A DNA stretch of 64,000 nt from DSVZ01 sp964568145 (GTDB taxonomy: Bacteria > Verrucomicrobiota > Verrucomicrobiia > Limisphaerales > J093). Below the pieces are notes generated by a model that worked only from the letters and a program-made list of their open reading frames with translations, ran no database searches and had not been told where the DNA came from. Of this stretch, positions 22,459 through 31,381 are shown in pieces. Location of the stretch: NCBI GenBank assembly GCA_964568145.1, contig CAZMOZ010000022.1, positions 9,539 to 73,538 of the forward strand, written 5' to 3'. The position numbers and the translations under genes are program-made. Numbering within the stretch: the stretch's first letter is position 1; the number at the start of each line of letters is the position of its first letter.

Positions 22459-24024
22459 ATGCGTTCTGCCCGACGTGACGGCATTCTGGCTGGATTGGTC
22501 TTCAGTCTGTCCTGCGGAGCCCTCCTGGCGCTGGGGGCCGCCGATGATACCGCGTCGCAGCCGCCGGGCAAGGCGGTGTACGACCAGCACTGCGCCGCCT
22601 GCCACGGCGAAACCGGCGATGGCAACGGCCCCGCTGCCGTGTGGCTGTTTCCCAAGCCGCGCAACTTCAGCGCCGGCCTGTACAAAATCCAGTCCACGCC
22701 CTCCGGCTCGCTCCCGACCGACGAAGACCTGTACCGCAGCATCACGCGCGGGCTGGGCGGCAGTTCGATGCCGGCCTTCAATTACCTCAGCGAGCAGGAA
22801 CGGCACGACGTGGTGCAGTATGTGAAGCATCTCACCGCCGCGCCGGGTCCCGACGGCCGGATCGTGAACAAGTTCGAGGAAGCGGCCGCCGCCGGCCAGC
22901 CGGCCAAGCCCGTCACCGTGCCGCCGGAGCCGCCCCTGACGCTGGACTCGGTCGTCCGCGGCAAGGAGCTTTACACGACCCTGCAATGCGCGTCTTGTCA
23001 CGGCGAGACCGGTGCGGGTGACGGGCCTTCGGCGCCGACGCTGAAGGACAGCTTCGGCATCCCCATCGTGCCGCGGGATTTCAGCTCCGGCGCTTTCCGG
23101 GGCGGGGCCACGGGCGCCGATCTGTACACGCGCATCGCGGTGGGGCTGGGCGGCACGCCGATGGTCGCGTATCCCGACGACGTGCTGAAGCCGGAGGACC
23201 GCTGGGCGCTGGTGCATTACATCCAGTCGCTGCGCGAGAAGGATGCGGAGGTGAATGACATCCTCGTACCCGAGGACGGCTTGATCCCGGTGGCGCGGTA
23301 CGCGGGGAACCTGCCGCTCGATCCGGCGAATTCCGCGTGGGAGCGCGTGGACAGCGTGCGCGTGCCGTTGAATCCGCTTTGGCCGGAGCCCTATCCCATC
23401 CCCGCGGTCGCCGTGCGCGCGCTGCACGACGGCAAGACGCTCGCCATCCTGCTCCAGTGGCGCGACGAGATTTTCGACGGCGCGCCGGTGCGCGTGGAGG
23501 ACTTCCAGGACGCGGCGGCGCTGCAGTTTTCGCTGACCGACAATTTCCCCTTTCTCGGCATGGGCGACGCGCAGAACCCGGTGAACGTCTGGCAATGGAA
23601 GGCCGGCTGGCAGCAGGCCTTGGATGGCGAACGACCGGACGTGGACACCGCACACCCGGCCATGCACGTGGACGTGTACACCGATCCGCAGATGCACGGG
23701 CTGTACCGCACGGCCGCGGCGACGGGCAACCTGCTCGCCGCGCAGACAATGAAGTCGCCGGTGGAAGACGCGAACGCGCGCGGCTTCGGCACCATGACTT
23801 CGCAGCCGCCCGACGCGCAGAACGTGCGCGGCAAGGGCTTCTGGCGCGACGGCTCCTGGAGCGTGCTCTTCCATCGCGAGTTGAACTCGAAGGACGCCGG
23901 CGATGTGAAACTGGCGCCGGGCCGGACGGTGCCCGTGGCCTTCGCGATCTGGAACGGCGCGCAGCGCGACCGCAACGGCCGGAAGGTCGTCAGCAACTGG
24001 TTTCGCCTGAGCTTAAATCCATGA
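22459..24024 (+). CDS. Dihaem cytochrome c / ethylbenzene-dehydrogenase-type gamma subunit (NxrC-like)
   Basis: Periplasmic electron-transfer subunit of 521 residues. A Sec signal (ILAGLVFSLSCGALLALGA) precedes two cytochrome c domains, with CAACH at 45-49 and CASCH at 177-181. Likely axial methionines are M104 (SSMPAF) and M235 (TPMVAY). Residues about 285-515 form an ethylbenzene-dehydrogenase gamma-like domain (VAVRALHDGKTLAILLQWRDE, and VNVWQWKAGWQ), a fold that binds haem b in type II DMSO-reductase family enzymes. It is the first gene of the operon, directly ahead of the catalytic subunit. In the Nitrospira/anammox type nitrite oxidoreductase this subunit passes electrons to or from soluble cytochromes. 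Other type II enzymes (chlorate, selenate) use a similar subunit. Confidence 0.85.
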   Translation: MRSARRDGILAGLVFSLSCGALLALGAADDTASQPPGKAVYDQHCAACHGETGDGNGPAAVWLFPKPRNFSAGLYKIQSTPSGSLPTDEDLYRSITRGLGGSSMPAFNYLSEQERHDVVQYVKHLTAAPGPDGRIVNKFEEAAAAGQPAKPVTVPPEPPLTLDSVVRGKELYTTLQCASCHGETGAGDGPSAPTLKDSFGIPIVPRDFSSGAFRGGATGADLYTRIAVGLGGTPMVAYPDDVLKPEDRWALVHYIQSLREKDAEVNDILVPEDGLIPVARYAGNLPLDPANSAWERVDSVRVPLNPLWPEPYPIPAVAVRALHDGKTLAILLQWRDEIFDGAPVRVEDFQDAAALQFSLTDNFPFLGMGDAQNPVNVWQWKAGWQQALDGERPDVDTAHPAMHVDVYTDPQMHGLYRTAAATGNLLAAQTMKSPVEDANARGFGTMTSQPPDAQNVRGKGFWRDGSWSVLFHRELNSKDAGDVKLAPGRTVPVAFAIWNGAQRDRNGRKVVSNWFRLSLNP

Positions 24025-24069
24025 TTCTGCCATCCCGCTCCGAGAATTCAATTTCCAACGATTGACGTC

Positions 24070-27000
24070 ATGACTGCCAACGACCTTTCCCGACGCGATT
24101 TCATCCAACGCAGCGGCCTGGTGGGCGCCGGCGTGGCCGCCCTCCAGATGCTGCCGCTGCGCCACCTCCAGGCGCAGGAGGCCATCCTGAACCCGCTCGC
24201 GCATTACCCGAACCGCGACTGGGAAAAGATCTACCGCAACCAGTACGCCTACGACTCGAGCTTCTCGTGGGTCTGCGCGCCCAACGACACGCACAACTGC
24301 CGCGTCACGGCGCACGTGCGCAACGGCGTCATCATCCGCATGGGCGAGCAGTACGACGTGGGCACCTACGCCGATTTGTACGGCAACAAGGCGTCATGGA
24401 ACTGGGGCAACCGCCATTGCGCCAAGGGCTACACGTTCCATCGCGTCATCTACGGCCCGTACCGGCTCAAGCACCCCATCGTGCGGCGCGGCTGGAAGCG
24501 CTGGGCGGACGACGGCTTCCCGTACCTGACCAAGGAACTGCGCGCGAAGTACAAGTTCGATTCTCGCGGCACGGACAAGTTCGAGAAGCTCTCGTGGAAC
24601 GAGGCGTTCGAGTACGTCGCGCGCGGACTGAAGGCCATCGCCAGCCGGTACAGCGGCGAGGCGGGCGCGAAGCTGCTGGCGGAACAAGGCTATCCGCCGG
24701 AGATGATCGAGGACATGGGCGGCGCCGGCACGCGCACGATCAAGTGCCGCGGCGGCATGGGTCTGCTGGGCGTGATGGGCAAGTACGGCATGTACCGGCT
24801 GTGCAATTCGCTGGCCCTGCTCGACGTGAATGTGCGCGGCGTGAAGCCGGAAGACGCGCGCGCCGGCCGCAACTGGTCCAACTACACCTGGCACGGCGAC
24901 CAGGCCCCCGGCCATCCGTGGGTGCACGGCCTGCAGAACTCCGAGTGCGACTTCAACGACCACCGGTTCTCGAAGCTGATCATCATGAACGGCAAGAACC
25001 TGGTCGAAAACAAGATCACCGATTCGCACTGGTTCATCGAGTGCATGGAGCGCGGCGCCAAGATCGTCGTGATCGCGCCCGAGTACGGCGCGCCGTCCAC
25101 CAAGGCCGATTACTGGGTGCCGGTGCGCCCGGCCACCGATGCCGCGCTCTGGCTGGGCGTGACGCGGCTGATGATGGACAACCGCTGGTACAACGCGGAC
25201 TTCGTGAAGCGGTTCACCGACTTTCCGCTGTTGATCCGCGCGGACAACCTCAAGCGGCTTCGCGCCCAGGAGGTGTTCTCCAATTACCAGTCCGCGCTGC
25301 CCGCCGACGGCGCGAGCAAGAAGGTACAGGGTTTGACTGACGAACAACATGCCAAGCTCGGCGACTTCGTGGTGTGGGACGCGCGGAGCAATTCGCCCAA
25401 GGCGATTCACCGCGACTTGGTCGGAAAAAAGCTGGTCGAGGCAGGCATTGATCCGGCGCTCGACTGGTCCGGCAGGATCAAGCTGGCCGACGGCAGCGAG
25501 GTCGAGGTGAAAACCGCTTGGGCGCAGTACCAGGTGCATCTCCGGGACTACGACCTCGACACCGTGGCCGAGATCACGGGCGCGCCCAAGGACCTGATCG
25601 AGCAACTGGCGAAGGACATCGCCACGATCACGCCGTGCTCGATTCATCAAGGCGAGGGGATCAACCACTGGTTCCACGCCACCGAAGCCAACCGCGCCGC
25701 GTATCTGCCGGCCATGCTCACCGGCAACATCGGCAGGCCCGGCGCGGGCGTGCATGGCTGGGCGGGCAACTACAAGGCCGCGCTGTTCCAGGGCTCGAAG
25801 CTCACCGGTCCGGGCTTCAAAGGCTGGGTTGCGGAAGACCCGTTCCATCCCAATCTCGATCCCGACGCCCACGGTCGCGACGTGGCGGCGCACGCCTACA
25901 CCAAGGACGAGGAGCCCGCGTACTGGAATCACGGCGACCTGCCGCTGATCGTCAACACGCCCAAGGAAGGCCGGAAGGTCTTCACGGGCAAGACCCACAT
26001 GCCCACGCCCACCAAGGCGATGCTGTTCACCAACGTCAACCTCATCAACAACGCGAAGTGGGCCTACGGCGTCATCAAGAACGTCAACCCGCGGGTCGAG
26101 TTGATCGTGAGCATTGACATCCAGGCCACGGCGTCGGTCGAGTATTCGGACATCGCGCTGCCGGCCAATTCCTGGTGCGAGTTCCAAGACCTTGAGATCA
26201 CCGCCAGTTGCTCGAATCCGTTTCTGCAAATCTGGAAGGGCGGCATCAAACCGCTGTACGACACCAAGGACGACCTCAGCATCCTGGCGGGCATCGCGAA
26301 TGGATTGGCGAAGGTGACCGGCGACCAGCGGTTCTCCGACTACTTCAAGTTCGAGAACGACGGCAAACGCGGCGTGTACATCCAGCGCCTGCTGGACACC
26401 TGCACCACCACGGCGGGCTACAAGCTCCAGGACATCATGGCCGGCAAGTACGGCCCGTCCGGCGGCGCGCTCATGAACTTCCGCACCTACCCGCGGATCC
26501 CCTTCTACGAGCAGATCCACGATAGCTGGCCGTTTTACACCGAGACCGGCCGGCTGCACTCCTACACGGACGACCCCACCGCGCTGCAATGCGGCGAGAA
26601 CTTCATCGTCCACCGCGAGGGCCCCGAGGCGACGCCCTACCTGCCGAATGTGATTGTCAGTTCCAATCCCTGGGTGCGCCCGAATGACTTCGGCGTCCCG
26701 CTCACGGCCGAGCACTGGGACGAACGGACAGTGCGCAACGTGAAGCTGCCGTGGGAGCAGGTGAGGGGCACCAAGAACTTCCTTTGGGAACGCGGGTACC
26801 AGTTCTATTGTCTCACGCCCAAGTCGCGCCACAGCGTCCACTCCTCGTGGGCCAACGTGGACTGGCATCTCATCTACAACTCGAACTTCGGCGACCCGTA
26901 CCGGCTGGACAAACGCCTGCCCAACGTCAGCGAGCACCAGCTTCACATGAACCCGCAGGCGGCGCGCGACCACGGGCTCAAGGACGGTGACTACGTCTAT

Positions 27001-27543
27001 GTGGATGCGAACCCCGCCGACCGGCCTTACCTGGGCGCCACGCCCAGCGATCCGTTTTACAAGGTCAGCCGGCTGATGCTGCGGGTGACGTTCAACGCCG
27101 CCTACCCGTACCACGTGCTGATGATGAAGCACGGCACCTTCATCGCCACCGAAAAGACCGTGAAGGCGCAGCAAACGCGGCCCGACGGGCTTTCGCTGAC
27201 GGAGAACGGCTACATCGCCAACTTCCGCTTCGGCTCGCAGCAGTCCATCAACCGGAACTGGCACATGCCCATGCACCAAACCGATACGCTGTTCCACAAG
27301 ACCAAGGCGTTCATGGGATTCATGTTTGGCGGCGAGGCGGACAACCACGCCGTCAATACCGTGCCCAAGGAGTGTCTGGTGCGCATCACGAAGGCCGAGG
27401 ATGGCGGGTTGGGCGGCAAGGGGGCTTGGAAGGGCGGTGCGGACGGCATGTCACCCGAGGCCGAGAACGAGGTGATGAAGAACTACCTGGCGGGCGACTT
27501 TGCGACCGGCAAGAGCGCCGCCAGCGAGGCAAGTTACGAGTAA
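24070..27543 (+). CDS. Periplasmic molybdopterin oxidoreductase alpha subunit, nitrite oxidoreductase/nitrate reductase type
   Basis: Catalytic subunit of 1,157 residues, as long as the NarG/NxrA family. A Tat signal (SRRDFIQRSG, 7-16) predicts folded export with its cofactor. The first Fe-S cluster motif is C69-x3-D73-x3-C77 ... C117 (VCAPNDTHNC, RHCAKG), the Cys/Asp arrangement I associate with the Nitrospira/anammox NxrA branch, not the His-type motif of cytoplasmic NarG. D277 in YTWHGDQAPG is the likely molybdenum-ligating aspartate. The remaining chain follows the bis-MGD fold to the C-terminal cap domain. It would interconvert nitrite and nitrate, passing electrons to the beta subunit. 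Substrate cannot be fixed by eye; chlorate or selenate reduction are alternatives. The gene is intact and in operon with gamma, beta and chaperone genes. Confidence 0.85.
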   Translation: MTANDLSRRDFIQRSGLVGAGVAALQMLPLRHLQAQEAILNPLAHYPNRDWEKIYRNQYAYDSSFSWVCAPNDTHNCRVTAHVRNGVIIRMGEQYDVGTYADLYGNKASWNWGNRHCAKGYTFHRVIYGPYRLKHPIVRRGWKRWADDGFPYLTKELRAKYKFDSRGTDKFEKLSWNEAFEYVARGLKAIASRYSGEAGAKLLAEQGYPPEMIEDMGGAGTRTIKCRGGMGLLGVMGKYGMYRLCNSLALLDVNVRGVKPEDARAGRNWSNYTWHGDQAPGHPWVHGLQNSECDFNDHRFSKLIIMNGKNLVENKITDSHWFIECMERGAKIVVIAPEYGAPSTKADYWVPVRPATDAALWLGVTRLMMDNRWYNADFVKRFTDFPLLIRADNLKRLRAQEVFSNYQSALPADGASKKVQGLTDEQHAKLGDFVVWDARSNSPKAIHRDLVGKKLVEAGIDPALDWSGRIKLADGSEVEVKTAWAQYQVHLRDYDLDTVAEITGAPKDLIEQLAKDIATITPCSIHQGEGINHWFHATEANRAAYLPAMLTGNIGRPGAGVHGWAGNYKAALFQGSKLTGPGFKGWVAEDPFHPNLDPDAHGRDVAAHAYTKDEEPAYWNHGDLPLIVNTPKEGRKVFTGKTHMPTPTKAMLFTNVNLINNAKWAYGVIKNVNPRVELIVSIDIQATASVEYSDIALPANSWCEFQDLEITASCSNPFLQIWKGGIKPLYDTKDDLSILAGIANGLAKVTGDQRFSDYFKFENDGKRGVYIQRLLDTCTTTAGYKLQDIMAGKYGPSGGALMNFRTYPRIPFYEQIHDSWPFYTETGRLHSYTDDPTALQCGENFIVHREGPEATPYLPNVIVSSNPWVRPNDFGVPLTAEHWDERTVRNVKLPWEQVRGTKNFLWERGYQFYCLTPKSRHSVHSSWANVDWHLIYNSNFGDPYRLDKRLPNVSEHQLHMNPQAARDHGLKDGDYVYVDANPADRPYLGATPSDPFYKVSRLMLRVTFNAAYPYHVLMMKHGTFIATEKTVKAQQTRPDGLSLTENGYIANFRFGSQQSINRNWHMPMHQTDTLFHKTKAFMGFMFGGEADNHAVNTVPKECLVRITKAEDGGLGGKGAWKGGADGMSPEAENEVMKNYLAGDFATGKSAASEASYE

Positions 27544-27582
27544 CGCCCGCAGCGAAATGCACATGCGTCACGCCTCTTGACC

Positions 27583-28038
27583 ATGCCCAAAGACGAGTTC
27601 GATCCCGAAGACCCGATGGAGCTGTGCGGCGTCGGCCTGCTCACCGAGGAGGACACCAGCGAGCCGATGACCGAGTGCTTCATCGAGGAGTTCCTGCGCC
27701 TGGGTTACAACGCCCGTCAGATCCTTGCGCTGTTCCGCAACCGGCATTACACCGGCATGAAGATGGTCCTGCAAAACCGCGGCGAGGACTTTGTCCGGGC
27801 GAAGATCGTCGAGGTCTTCGGCTGGTGGCGGCGGCACGTGGATTTGCCGGTCGCGGCCAGGGACTCCGGCAATCCATCCCAACCCGCGCCTGATGCCGCC
27901 GCAGCCCAAGCTGACGCTGCCGCATGCCCTTCGCTGGTGGGGCGAGACTTCGTCGAGCCCTGCAAGGTCGAGCCGTCTTCCTGCCAGCGGGTGGCGACCG
28001 ATCCGACCGGTGCATCGCGGCCGGATTTGAACTTTTGA
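27583..28038 (+). CDS. Small conserved operon protein between alpha and beta subunits
   Basis: Protein of 151 residues from the ATG at 27583 (an in-frame TTG is 6 nt earlier). The first 85 residues are ordered-looking and acidic: DPMELCGVGLL, MTECFIEEFLRLGYN, ILALFRNRHYTGM, VRAKIVEVFGWWRR. The C-terminal third is low-complexity and proline/alanine-rich. Short proteins of this kind accompany some NxrA-type gene clusters, as far as I recall. No enzymatic motif is visible, and an assembly or docking role is a guess from position. It is wedged between the alpha and beta genes, with 39 nt before and 42 nt after. Confidence 0.65.
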   Translation: MPKDEFDPEDPMELCGVGLLTEEDTSEPMTECFIEEFLRLGYNARQILALFRNRHYTGMKMVLQNRGEDFVRAKIVEVFGWWRRHVDLPVAARDSGNPSQPAPDAAAAQADAAACPSLVGRDFVEPCKVEPSSCQRVATDPTGASRPDLNF

Positions 28039-28080
28039 AGCCCGCCCCGAGACCAGGCCTTACAAATCCATCCTTCCCCC

Positions 28081-29355
28081 ATGAGCACCGTCCATAACTG
28101 GCAACTGGGCCGCGGCATGGAATACCCGTACGAAGCGGCGTATCCCGACCGGCAGTTCGCCTTCGTCTTCAATCTCAACCGCTGCATCGGCTGCCAGAGC
28201 TGCACCATGGCCTGCAAGTCCACCTGGACCTTCAGCAAGGGCCAGGAAGCCATGTGGTGGAACAACGTCGAGACCAAACCCTACGGCGGCTACCCCCATC
28301 ACTGGGACGTCAAGCTCCTCGACCTGCTCAACCAAGCCAACCCCGGGGGCCAGACTTGGAACGGCGAGCCGCGCGAACTCAAGGCACCGTACGGCCAGTT
28401 CAAAGGCAAGACCATCTTCGAAGTCGCGAAAACGAACGTAAGCCCGGAAGGCGCCCAGCGCGCGCTCGGCTACCTGCCCACGGACGAGGAATGGTCCGCG
28501 CCCAATCGCTTTGAGGACAATCCGGTGGGCTCCGAGAAGGGCCGGAAGGGCCAGCTCACCTTCAGCGGCGGCCAGCTTGTGCCGCAGCACAAGACCTGGT
28601 TCTTCTATCTCGCCCGGCTCTGCAATCACTGCAGCTACCCGGCCTGCCTCGCGGCCTGCCCGCGCAACGCCATCTACAAGCGCCCCGAGGATGGTATCGT
28701 GCTGGTGGACCAGGAGCGCTGCCGCGGGTACCGCAAGTGCATGGAGGCCTGCCCGTACAAGAAGACCCATTACCGCGGCACCACGCGGACCACGGAAAAG
28801 TGCATCGGCTGCTTTCCGCGTGTGGAGGGCCGCGACCCGGCCGGCGGGGGCCTGCCGATGCAGACCCGTTGCATGGCGGCGTGCGTGGGCCACATCCGCC
28901 TCCACGGCCTGGTCCAAATGAACCCCGACGGCACCTGGAAGGAGGACCGCCAGCACCCGCTCTATTACCTCGTCCACGTCGCCAAGGTTGCGCTGCCGCT
29001 CTATCCGCAGTTCGGCACCGAACCCAACGGCTATTACATCCCGCCACGCTGGGTGCCGCGCTCGTATCTCAAACAGATGTTCGGCCCCGGCGCCGACGCG
29101 GCGGTCGAGAAGTACAGCCATCCCGACCGCGAACTGCTCGCCGTGCTCCAGCTCTTCGGCAAGGACGCCCGCATGTGCTTCCGCTACGAGATCAAGGAAG
29201 GCCCGAAGATCTTCGAGACCACGATCCGGGGAAGGAAGTTTGAGCTCTACGACGACACCGTCATCGGCTACGCCCAGGACGGCACGAAGATCGTCGAGAC
29301 CAAGGTCGAAGAACCGCTTCATGTTCGCGGCCCGCAGCACGCCAACTCCATCTAA
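28081..29355 (+). CDS. Four-cluster ferredoxin-type beta subunit (NarH/NxrB-like)
   Basis: Electron-transfer subunit of 424 residues, with cysteine groups for four Fe-S clusters. These are C35-x2-C38-x2-C41-x3-C45 (CIGCQSCTMAC); C181, C184, C189, C193 (CNHCSYPACLAAC); C214, C220, C224 (CRGYRKCMEAC); and C241, C244, C264, C268. The sequence VFNLNRCIGCQSC and the PYKK after the third group are diagnostic of the NarH/NxrB family. No signal peptide is present, so it is probably co-exported with the Tat-bearing alpha subunit. It bridges the molybdenum site and the haem gamma subunit. Intact and of normal length. Confidence 0.88.
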   Translation: MSTVHNWQLGRGMEYPYEAAYPDRQFAFVFNLNRCIGCQSCTMACKSTWTFSKGQEAMWWNNVETKPYGGYPHHWDVKLLDLLNQANPGGQTWNGEPRELKAPYGQFKGKTIFEVAKTNVSPEGAQRALGYLPTDEEWSAPNRFEDNPVGSEKGRKGQLTFSGGQLVPQHKTWFFYLARLCNHCSYPACLAACPRNAIYKRPEDGIVLVDQERCRGYRKCMEACPYKKTHYRGTTRTTEKCIGCFPRVEGRDPAGGGLPMQTRCMAACVGHIRLHGLVQMNPDGTWKEDRQHPLYYLVHVAKVALPLYPQFGTEPNGYYIPPRWVPRSYLKQMFGPGADAAVEKYSHPDRELLAVLQLFGKDARMCFRYEIKEGPKIFETTIRGRKFELYDDTVIGYAQDGTKIVETKVEEPLHVRGPQHANSI

Positions 29356-29367
29356 ACCGCTCCGCCC

Positions 29368-30285
29368 ATGCCGTTGACTGGATCCCACTCCGTCGCCTTC
29401 GAACCCGTGCCGCGCCACCGCCGGTCAGTCTTCGGCAACTACGCGCCTGTCGCGGAGGCCGAGCCCGGCGCCGGCGCGACGCCCGAGGTCGCACCGGCCG
29501 CGCCGGCCCCGGCGGCCTGCGGTGATCTCGCGCTGGCCCGTTCCTTCGTCCACCAGTTCCTCGCCCGCGCCTTCGACTATCCCGCGACGGAAACCTGGAC
29601 GTGGCTGAGCGCCCCCGAGACTCAGGCGGCGCTGGCCAATGCGCTGGCCGCGCTCGAGGCCGATCCAGAGTCGCCCGCGCGGCGGTCTCAGCAGGACCTC
29701 GCGCGCGCCTTTCACGCCGGGGCCTTCGACGCCTTTCACGAGGATTACATCACTGCCGTCGGCCACGCGGCACGCGGCTCGTGCCCGATCAACGAAATCG
29801 AGTATGGCGACCTCAAGGCCGATCCGTTGTTCCAGCCGCACCGGCTGGCCGACCTCGCGGCGTTTTACCGCGCCTTCGGCTTGGAACTGGGTTCCGACGC
29901 CGACGAGCGCCACGATCATCTCGCCATCGAGCTCGAGTTCATGGCCGTGCTTGCCGCCCAGGAGGCGCAGGCGTTGAACACCAGGTCCATCAATGGCGCG
30001 CTAGAAATCTGCCGCGACGCGCAACGCAAGTTCCTGCGCGAGCACCTCGGCCGCTGGACGCCCGCGTTCGCGCGGCGGCTGATCCGCGCCGTGGGAGAAG
30101 GCCCGCTCGGCGCGCTGGCCCGCTTCACCCTCGCGTTCATCGAGGCCGAGTGCCGCCGGTTGGGTGTGACGCCCGGCTGCGAAGACCTGCTGCTGCGTCC
30201 GGCCGACGAAGCGGCGTCGCTGTGCGATGGATGCGGCCTGGCGCAGGCCCTGCCCGGCGCGCCCGCCAACTCCGCCGCCGAATGA
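29368..30285 (+). CDS. TorD/DmsD-family molybdoenzyme chaperone
   Basis: All-helical maturation chaperone of 305 residues, expected to bind the Tat signal or apo-form of the alpha subunit until cofactor is inserted. The family core runs from about residue 50: LARSFVHQFLARAFDYP, then FHEDYITAVGH, CPINEIEYG and the ALARFTLAFIEAECRRLG helix. The first 50 residues are a proline/alanine-rich extension not needed for the fold. Starts 12 nt after the beta gene and overlaps the next start in ATGA, so coupled translation is likely. Position and family agree well. Confidence 0.82.
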   Translation: MPLTGSHSVAFEPVPRHRRSVFGNYAPVAEAEPGAGATPEVAPAAPAPAACGDLALARSFVHQFLARAFDYPATETWTWLSAPETQAALANALAALEADPESPARRSQQDLARAFHAGAFDAFHEDYITAVGHAARGSCPINEIEYGDLKADPLFQPHRLADLAAFYRAFGLELGSDADERHDHLAIELEFMAVLAAQEAQALNTRSINGALEICRDAQRKFLREHLGRWTPAFARRLIRAVGEGPLGALARFTLAFIEAECRRLGVTPGCEDLLLRPADEAASLCDGCGLAQALPGAPANSAAE

Positions 30286-31214
30286 AACTGCTCTTCGATG
30301 ACGATCTGGTCGAGGCCGTGGTCTTCCTCTGCGCCACCGGCCGACGGCCGGGCGTGCCGCCGTTGCAAGTCCGCCGCTTTCACGCCGAGCGCGAACGCTG
30401 CTATGCCACCACGGACCCAGACGAGCGGGCTGCCGTCTTCGCCCGCGTGAACCTGGGCTGGTTCAGCGAATGGGGCCTGGAGAAACTGCTCGGTTTCACT
30501 GCCGCGCGTTTTTCTGTGCTGGGCGACGCCCTGGCCGCGCTCGCGTTTCGCAAAGGCCGGTCCAAGGCCGACGAAGGCGCCGAGCTTTACGCCGACCCTG
30601 AAGGCCGTCGCCGCGGCATCATGGCTCTGCTACCGGAGCGCTTCCGCGAAGACGCGACTTTGATCCGGCTCCTCCACCACGAACTCGCGCACCTCGCCGA
30701 CATGGTGGACCCGGCCTTTGGCTACTCGCCCGACCTGGCGCGGACTGGCCAGACCGCCTCGCAGCAACGGCTCGTGCGCGAGCGCTACCGCCTGCTCTGG
30801 GACGTGAGCCTTGACGGCCGCCTGACCGCGCGCGGACTGGAGACTATCGCCGACGAAGCGCAGCGGCGGCGGGAATTCGAGCGCGGTTTCGCCTTCCTCG
30901 TCGGGCAACGCCGCGCGGAACTCTTCACCACACTGTGGACCGGCCGGCTGGCCCGCCACGACGCCCTGCTCGAAATCGCCGCCGACCCGCGCGGCCTCCG
31001 CGAACGCCACGCGCCCGTGCCCGGCGCGCCCTGTCCACTCTGCGGCTTCGCGGCCTTTCAGTGGACCGACGCGCGCACGCTGCGACCCGCCGCCCGCGAC
31101 CGCATTCACACCGACTTCCCCGGCTGGCACGAGTCGGAGGCGGTCTGCGCCCGCTGCGCCGAGATGTACGACTCGATCGCCGGTCTCGAATACCCGGCCA
31201 CGGTCTGCCTTTGA
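30282..31214 (+). CDS. Operon-linked metalloprotein with HELAH motif and C-terminal zinc ribbon
   Basis: Protein of 310 residues. The start at the ATGA overlap with the chaperone gene is preferred over the longer open frame, which merely shadows that gene. H133-E-L-A-H137 (LLHHELAHLADM) fits the zincin HExxH pattern and lies in a predicted helix. The C-terminus has two CxxC knuckles, C251/C254 (CPLC) and C289/C292 (CARC). The family is not recognised by name. Proximity and coupling to the chaperone suggest a role in maturing or quality-controlling the molybdoenzyme. Equally it may be a non-catalytic metal-binding factor. No signal peptide, so cytoplasmic. Confidence 0.7.
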   Translation: MKLLFDDDLVEAVVFLCATGRRPGVPPLQVRRFHAERERCYATTDPDERAAVFARVNLGWFSEWGLEKLLGFTAARFSVLGDALAALAFRKGRSKADEGAELYADPEGRRRGIMALLPERFREDATLIRLLHHELAHLADMVDPAFGYSPDLARTGQTASQQRLVRERYRLLWDVSLDGRLTARGLETIADEAQRRREFERGFAFLVGQRRAELFTTLWTGRLARHDALLEIAADPRGLRERHAPVPGAPCPLCGFAAFQWTDARTLRPAARDRIHTDFPGWHESEAVCARCAEMYDSIAGLEYPATVCL

Positions 31215-31335
31215 ATCCTCGCGCGCGGCGCAGGAAGGCGCCGGCGTCTACCCGGCCACAGGCTAAGGCCCAAGGAGACGTGGCCGGCACAATTGTTCCA
31301 TGCGGGGAGGCCCATTGTTGCGTTCAGGCATTTTA

Positions 31336-31365
31336 TGTAACGTTTCGCCCGTCCCGCCCTATACC
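31336..31365 (+). promoter_or_regulatory. Candidate ECF-type promoter for the sigma/FecR operon
   Basis: TGTAAC at 31336-31341 and TATACC at 31360-31365 are separated by 18 nt and lie 17 nt before the sigma start. The AT-richer context stands out locally. Autoregulation by the downstream sigma factor is plausible but unproven. Confidence 0.35.
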
Positions 31366-31381
31366 GGGTTGAATTTGCAGC

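Noticed and set aside
24394..27348. 984-codon open frame on the minus strand opposite the molybdoenzyme alpha gene
   Set aside because: It is the mirror of a GC-rich coding strand. Its translation is Arg/His/Val/Gly-rich with no family motif, whereas the plus strand shows a full enzyme.
29601..30281. N-terminal extension of the HELAH protein through the chaperone gene
   Set aside because: The extension is the chaperone coding region read out of frame; the ATGA overlap at 30282 gives a sensible start.
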